Part shown: piece by piece, positions 60,876 through 64,000 of the stretch
Layout of the letters: the number at the start of each line of letters is the position of its first letter
Numbering within the stretch: the first letter of the stretch is position 1
NCBI GenBank assembly: GCA_017649645.1
Contig: JAGCGK010000124.1
Span: 116,658-180,657 of the forward strand
DNA: 64,000 bases
Source of the DNA: Clostridiales bacterium
Lineage (GTDB): Bacteria; Bacillota; Clostridia; Saccharofermentanales; Saccharofermentanaceae
Reading direction: 5' to 3'
The notes under the pieces: model-generated
What the model was told of the DNA's origin: nothing
Databases searched by the model: none
Seen by the model: only the letters and a program-made list of their open reading frames with translations
Made by a program: the position numbers and the translations under genes

Positions 60876-62661
60876 GAGTGCCGATAATACAGTAGACGAT
60901 TTTGTCAACAGGTGCTACAAGGTGGCTTTGGGCAGGGATGCGGACACCGACGGTTTTAACTTCTGGAAAAAGGAGATAACGGAAGGCCGTCTGGTCGGTT
61001 CATCCGTGGTTCACCAGTTTATCTTCAGCGCAGAATACGAATCCCAGAACACCAGCGACAAACAGTTTGTCAATGACCTCTACACCATGTTCATGGGAAG
61101 AGCAGCAGATCAGTCGGGTTATGATTTCTGGTGCAAAAGATTAAGTGAAGGCGATTCCAGAGAATCCATCTTTGCAGGATTTGCCAACTCGGACGAATTC
61201 TATAAAGTGTGCAATGATTGCGGTATTACAGCAGGTTACTTTACAAGCGAATACCCTCTGGATCAGGTTAATAAAGTAAACCTTTTCGTAGAAAGACTTT
61301 ATAAGACCTGCCTCGGAAGGATTGGAGACAAAGATGGCCAGGAATTCTGGGTAAAAGGTCTTCTTAAGCAGGATCTGACAGGTATATCCTGTGCAGCCAA
61401 TTTTGTTAACAGCAGAGAGTACATCGAAGCTAACGAATACTACATTGATTATGTTAAGAATCTCTACCGTGCAATGATGGGAAGAGAGTATGATAAGGGT
61501 GGTTTGGATTATTGGTTCAATCTGCTCTGCAACAACTACAGTCGTGATTATGTATTCTGCGGATTTGCCAACTCGGCTGAATTCAGAGGAATCTGCGAAA
61601 GCTATGGAATCGTCCCTGGCTCATATACGCCTTCCAAGTTTTTCGTTGATAAATACGGAATCAAAAATGAGTATAATGACAATAACCAGTTGATAAAGGT
61701 CATTTGTCCTGATGATCCTGAAAACGGATTAGATGCTTATACGGAAACTTTTGAATATAGCAGCAACGGATTCCTTACAAAGAAAGTCTGTAAATATAAT
61801 GACGGAAGATCTTATGTCACAACTATCTCCAATCATTATCCGAACGGAGATGCCGGACATTCCGAAACCGTCTGGAATGACGGTTCCAGAGAAGTCACAG
61901 ATTACACCATTATCTCGGATAATGAAAGTATTGAGAAGACAGTGTACTACAATAAAGATGGCAAGGTCGACAGAAAAGTTGAGGCAGCCACAAAACCGTA
62001 TAAAGTTGAATTTATCACAAGGTCCGCGGATGACAAGATATTGAGTCAATCCATTTTCGAGTTCTATGATGAAGATAACAATACGACTAAAACCTTCTGG
62101 GAAAAGGATTATGAAGATGGATTTGAAACCAGATATTATTACGATACTGAAGGAAATCCTACATCATCAGAAACCAAATACAATGATGGCAGAAAAGAAG
62201 TATCTACATACAAAAACAGTTGGCATGACAGTGAAAGTTCATTCTATAATTCGGACGGTTCGCTGAATTACTATACAGTATACAAAAATAGTCTTTTGAT
62301 ATTATCCAAATCCTACACAAACGGTGTTTTAGATTCTACAGAAAAGTATACTTATGACTCTAAAAACAGACTGATAAGAATGGATGTCTATGAGAAAGAT
62401 ACTGATACACTACTAAGTTACACTACGACCTCATATAATGCTGACGAATCCGTGATAACAGATATCGATTATAATGCGGCAGGTGAGATAATGGGCTCCA
62501 AAACTAAAGAGGAACTAGGAGAAAAGCACTCCAAAATATCTTATTATCTTCCTAACGGCACTTTAGATTACTACGAGGAATCTACCTATGATTCTGAAAA
62601 GGATATGTACAAGGTTGTAACTCATCATGCTGACGGAACTGAGGAAACAAGATACGAGTAA
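60784..62661 (+). CDS. Secreted DUF4214 protein with C-terminal YD-like repeats
   Basis: 625 aa. Signal peptide (MQLRTIASKIAGLSLALVMA, cleavage near VSA-D). Four DUF4214-type units follow, each with a GRxxDxxGxxFW core: LGRDADTDGFNFW, MGRAADQSGYDFW, LGRIGDKDGQEFW and MGREYDKGGLDYW. The C-terminal half (about 300-625) has YD-like repeats such as FEYSSNGFLTK and YTYDSKNRLIRM. DUF4214 modules occur in surface and glycan-linked proteins. The start at 60784 has AGGAGG 8 nt upstream. Exported, function unknown. Confidence 0.88.
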   Translation: MQLRTIASKIAGLSLALVMAAGVLLINAPKVSADNTVDDFVNRCYKVALGRDADTDGFNFWKKEITEGRLVGSSVVHQFIFSAEYESQNTSDKQFVNDLYTMFMGRAADQSGYDFWCKRLSEGDSRESIFAGFANSDEFYKVCNDCGITAGYFTSEYPLDQVNKVNLFVERLYKTCLGRIGDKDGQEFWVKGLLKQDLTGISCAANFVNSREYIEANEYYIDYVKNLYRAMMGREYDKGGLDYWFNLLCNNYSRDYVFCGFANSAEFRGICESYGIVPGSYTPSKFFVDKYGIKNEYNDNNQLIKVICPDDPENGLDAYTETFEYSSNGFLTKKVCKYNDGRSYVTTISNHYPNGDAGHSETVWNDGSREVTDYTIISDNESIEKTVYYNKDGKVDRKVEAATKPYKVEFITRSADDKILSQSIFEFYDEDNNTTKTFWEKDYEDGFETRYYYDTEGNPTSSETKYNDGRKEVSTYKNSWHDSESSFYNSDGSLNYYTVYKNSLLILSKSYTNGVLDSTEKYTYDSKNRLIRMDVYEKDTDTLLSYTTTSYNADESVITDIDYNAAGEIMGSKTKEELGEKHSKISYYLPNGTLDYYEESTYDSEKDMYKVVTHHADGTEETRYE

Positions 62662-62674
62662 TCATAAGAAGATT

Positions 62675-62707
62675 AAGGAGCGTCCTTCGGGGTGCTCCTT
62701 ATTTTTT
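62675..62707 (+). terminator. Terminator of the first DUF4214 gene
   Basis: AAGGAGC/GCTCCTT stem with inner TCC/GGG pairing (G-U) and a TTCG loop, then ATTTTTT. Confidence 0.85.
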
Positions 62708-62715
62708 GCATTCTA

Positions 62716-62744
62716 AAACCACTCTCGCGAACGATAAGTGGTTT
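62716..62744 (+). other. Hairpin between two related terminators
   Basis: AAACCACT/AGTGGTTT, a perfect 8-bp stem with a 13-nt loop, no T-run of its own. Confidence 0.5.
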
Positions 62745-62776
62745 AGAGGGCGTCCTTTCGGGATACTCTTTTTTTC
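62745..62776 (+). terminator. Second terminator, related in sequence to the first
   Basis: AGAG-GTCC/GGGA-CTCT hairpin followed by TTTTTTT. Its centre (GGGCGTCCTTTCGGGATACTC) resembles the first terminator (GAGCGTCCTTCGGGGTGCTC), suggesting it came with a gene copy now lost. Confidence 0.7.
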
Positions 62777-62978
62777 GAAAAAAAATTATATAAAAAATTG
62801 CACAACAGACAAATCAGTATAAAGACAAGACGAGTTAGGCCATGTTAAAATCATTTTATATTTATCTAATTGAGGAGGTATGGCAAATGCAACTTCGAAC
62901 TATAGCTTCAAAGATAGCCGGGCTTTCTTTGGCTTTGGTAATGGCAACGGGCGTCTTACTTATCAACGCTCCCAAGGT
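62775..62978 (+). repeat. Duplicated promoter-signal peptide block, copy 2
   Basis: Counterpart of 60670-60875. The mature coding sequence after it diverges much more strongly. Confidence 0.85.
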
Positions 62979-64000
62979 AAGCGCTGACAACACCATCGAT
63001 GACTTTGTAAACAGATGTTACAAGGTATCTCTCGGAAGAGAACCTGATTCAGACGGATTTAACTTCTGGAAAAAAGAGATTACCGAAGGAAGACTCGACG
63101 GCTCAGCTGTTGTCTTCAATTTCATCTTCAGTAAAGAGTATAAAGAAAAGAACACCTCAGACAAGCAGTTCGTTAATGATCTTTATACTATGTTCATGGG
63201 CAGAGAAGCAGATTCATCCGGATATGATTTCTGGTGTGCCAGATTAAACGAGGGTAGCTCGAGAGAAGATATCTTTACCGGATTCGCAAATTCGGAAGAG
63301 TTCTACAATGTTTGCAGCGACTGCGGAATCACAGCAGGTTATTTCACAAACGAATATCCGCTTGATCAAGTAAACAATGTTAACCTTTTCGTAGAAAGAA
63401 TGTACAAGGTTTGCCTTGGCCGTATCGGTGACAAAGGCGGCCAGGAATTCTGGGTAAAGGGTCTTCTTAACGGAGAACTTCAGGGTATTGCCTGCGCAGC
63501 AAATTTCATAAAGAGTTCTGAATACAAAAGCAAGAATCTTACTGACTTAGAGTATGTCAAGAATATGTATCTTGCTATGATGGGAAGAGAATTTGACAAA
63601 GGCGGATTGGTTTTCTGGATCGCACAGTTAGAAAACGGACTTAGCAGAGACGGAGTCCTTTCAGGCTTTGCATTCTCCAAGGAGTTCACAGATATCTGTT
63701 CAAGATACGGTATCATCCCCGGAACATTTACACCTGATACAACTTTGGATGGAAGTGAATATGATTCCAACAATAAGCGTATCCAGGAATTCTTCACTAC
63801 TGGATACTATGGAGTTCCTAAGTATGACTCCAACGGTCTGATCATCGAAGAGAATTTTTACGATCCTAGCGGTAATCCTTCAGCAATCTATAAATATACA
63901 AGGAACAGTGCCGGAAGAATGACCAAAGCAACTTATTCTTCTCCGGACAACAAATCAACCAGCACAACAGAATATAAGTACGATTCCGATAACATGCTGA
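62887..64000 (+). CDS. Second secreted DUF4214 protein (cut by window edge)
   Basis: 371 codons visible. The signal peptide differs from copy 1 by one visible residue (ATG for AAG in MATGVLL). The four DUF4214 units are LGREPDSDGFNFW, MGREADSSGYDFW, LGRIGDKGGQEFW and MGREFDKGGLVFW, then YD-like repeats begin (PKYDSNGLIIEENFYDPSG). The start has the same AGGAGG spacing as copy 1. The gene continues past the window. Confidence 0.88.
   Translation, partial: MQLRTIASKIAGLSLALVMATGVLLINAPKVSADNTIDDFVNRCYKVSLGREPDSDGFNFWKKEITEGRLDGSAVVFNFIFSKEYKEKNTSDKQFVNDLYTMFMGREADSSGYDFWCARLNEGSSREDIFTGFANSEEFYNVCSDCGITAGYFTNEYPLDQVNNVNLFVERMYKVCLGRIGDKGGQEFWVKGLLNGELQGIACAANFIKSSEYKSKNLTDLEYVKNMYLAMMGREFDKGGLVFWIAQLENGLSRDGVLSGFAFSKEFTDICSRYGIIPGTFTPDTTLDGSEYDSNNKRIQEFFTTGYYGVPKYDSNGLIIEENFYDPSGNPSAIYKYTRNSAGRMTKATYSSPDNKSTSTTEYKYDSDNML

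Noticed and set aside
7957..62785. Recurrent TTCTCGAAAA / TTTTCGAGAA in intergenic and coding DNA
   Set aside because: Frequent in the window in both contexts and orientations; I could not tie it to start sites or gene ends, so it may only reflect base composition.

Overview
The window reads as chromosomal DNA of an anaerobic, low-to-mid GC Firmicute of class Clostridia. Evidence: the rimP-nusA-ylxR-ylxQ-infB order, a PerR/rubrerythrin pair, NfnAB, FeoAB, RNase J, a stand-alone MetH reactivase, strong AGGAGG ribosome binding sites and typical sigma-A promoters. A GH10 xylanase lipoprotein and several small secreted repeat proteins suggest a gut- or rumen-type fibre user, but genus cannot be fixed from this sequence. 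No rRNA, tRNA, CRISPR array, transposase or phage gene was found. Nearly all genes look intact; only infB (left edge) and the second DUF4214 gene (right edge) are cut.

Layout. 1-3.8 kb: translation/transcription operon on the minus strand with a terminator-like hairpin in its leader. 4-8 kb: a P-loop protein, mscL, a lipoprotein hydrolase, rubrerythrin and PerR (PerR-type box over the perR promoter), an ArsR regulator with a lysine tail, and YhbD. 8-14.5 kb: three zinc-ribbon membrane proteins, an Lgt-fold protein, tatD and metG. 14.7-18.6 kb: glycerate kinase, then an ECF sigma factor fused through a membrane helix to an external YD-like repeat domain, followed by a lipoprotein that is a paralogue of that external domain; both genes share one unusual upstream motif. 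18.7-25.4 kb: GAPDH, NAD salvage (pncA-nadE), trmB, a minimal metH and its separate reactivation protein. 25.4-34 kb: lipoprotein, alaS, a WYL regulator whose Shine-Dalgarno lies inside a 15-bp inverted repeat, then a plus-strand operon of DUF1015, an FAD oxidoreductase and a DUF2298 (YYY) membrane protein. 36.6-46.4 kb: ABC export genes with a long coiled coil, a transglutaminase/LRR protein, proS and feoAB. 46.5-52 kb: a small membrane peptide, pyruvate kinase, an SH3b-3D cell-wall protein, RNase J and a gamma-carbonic anhydrase. 52-64 kb: YD-repeat lipoprotein, nfnAB, a predicted structured RNA, a nitroreductase-fold protein, an SGNH hydrolase, GH10 xylanase, a DUF6472 peptide, a PNPOx-fold protein, and tandem DUF4214 proteins with a nearly identical promoter and signal peptide.

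Themes. Carbon flow (xylanase, GAPDH, pyruvate kinase, glycerate kinase) and redox balancing (NfnAB, NAD salvage, PerR-rubrerythrin) lie among translation genes. Secreted YD-like repeat proteins recur five times. The most unusual items are the membrane-tethered sigma factor with its paralogous lipoprotein, and the roughly 215-nt predicted RNA upstream of nfnA, which can be drawn with a closing helix and a pseudoknot.
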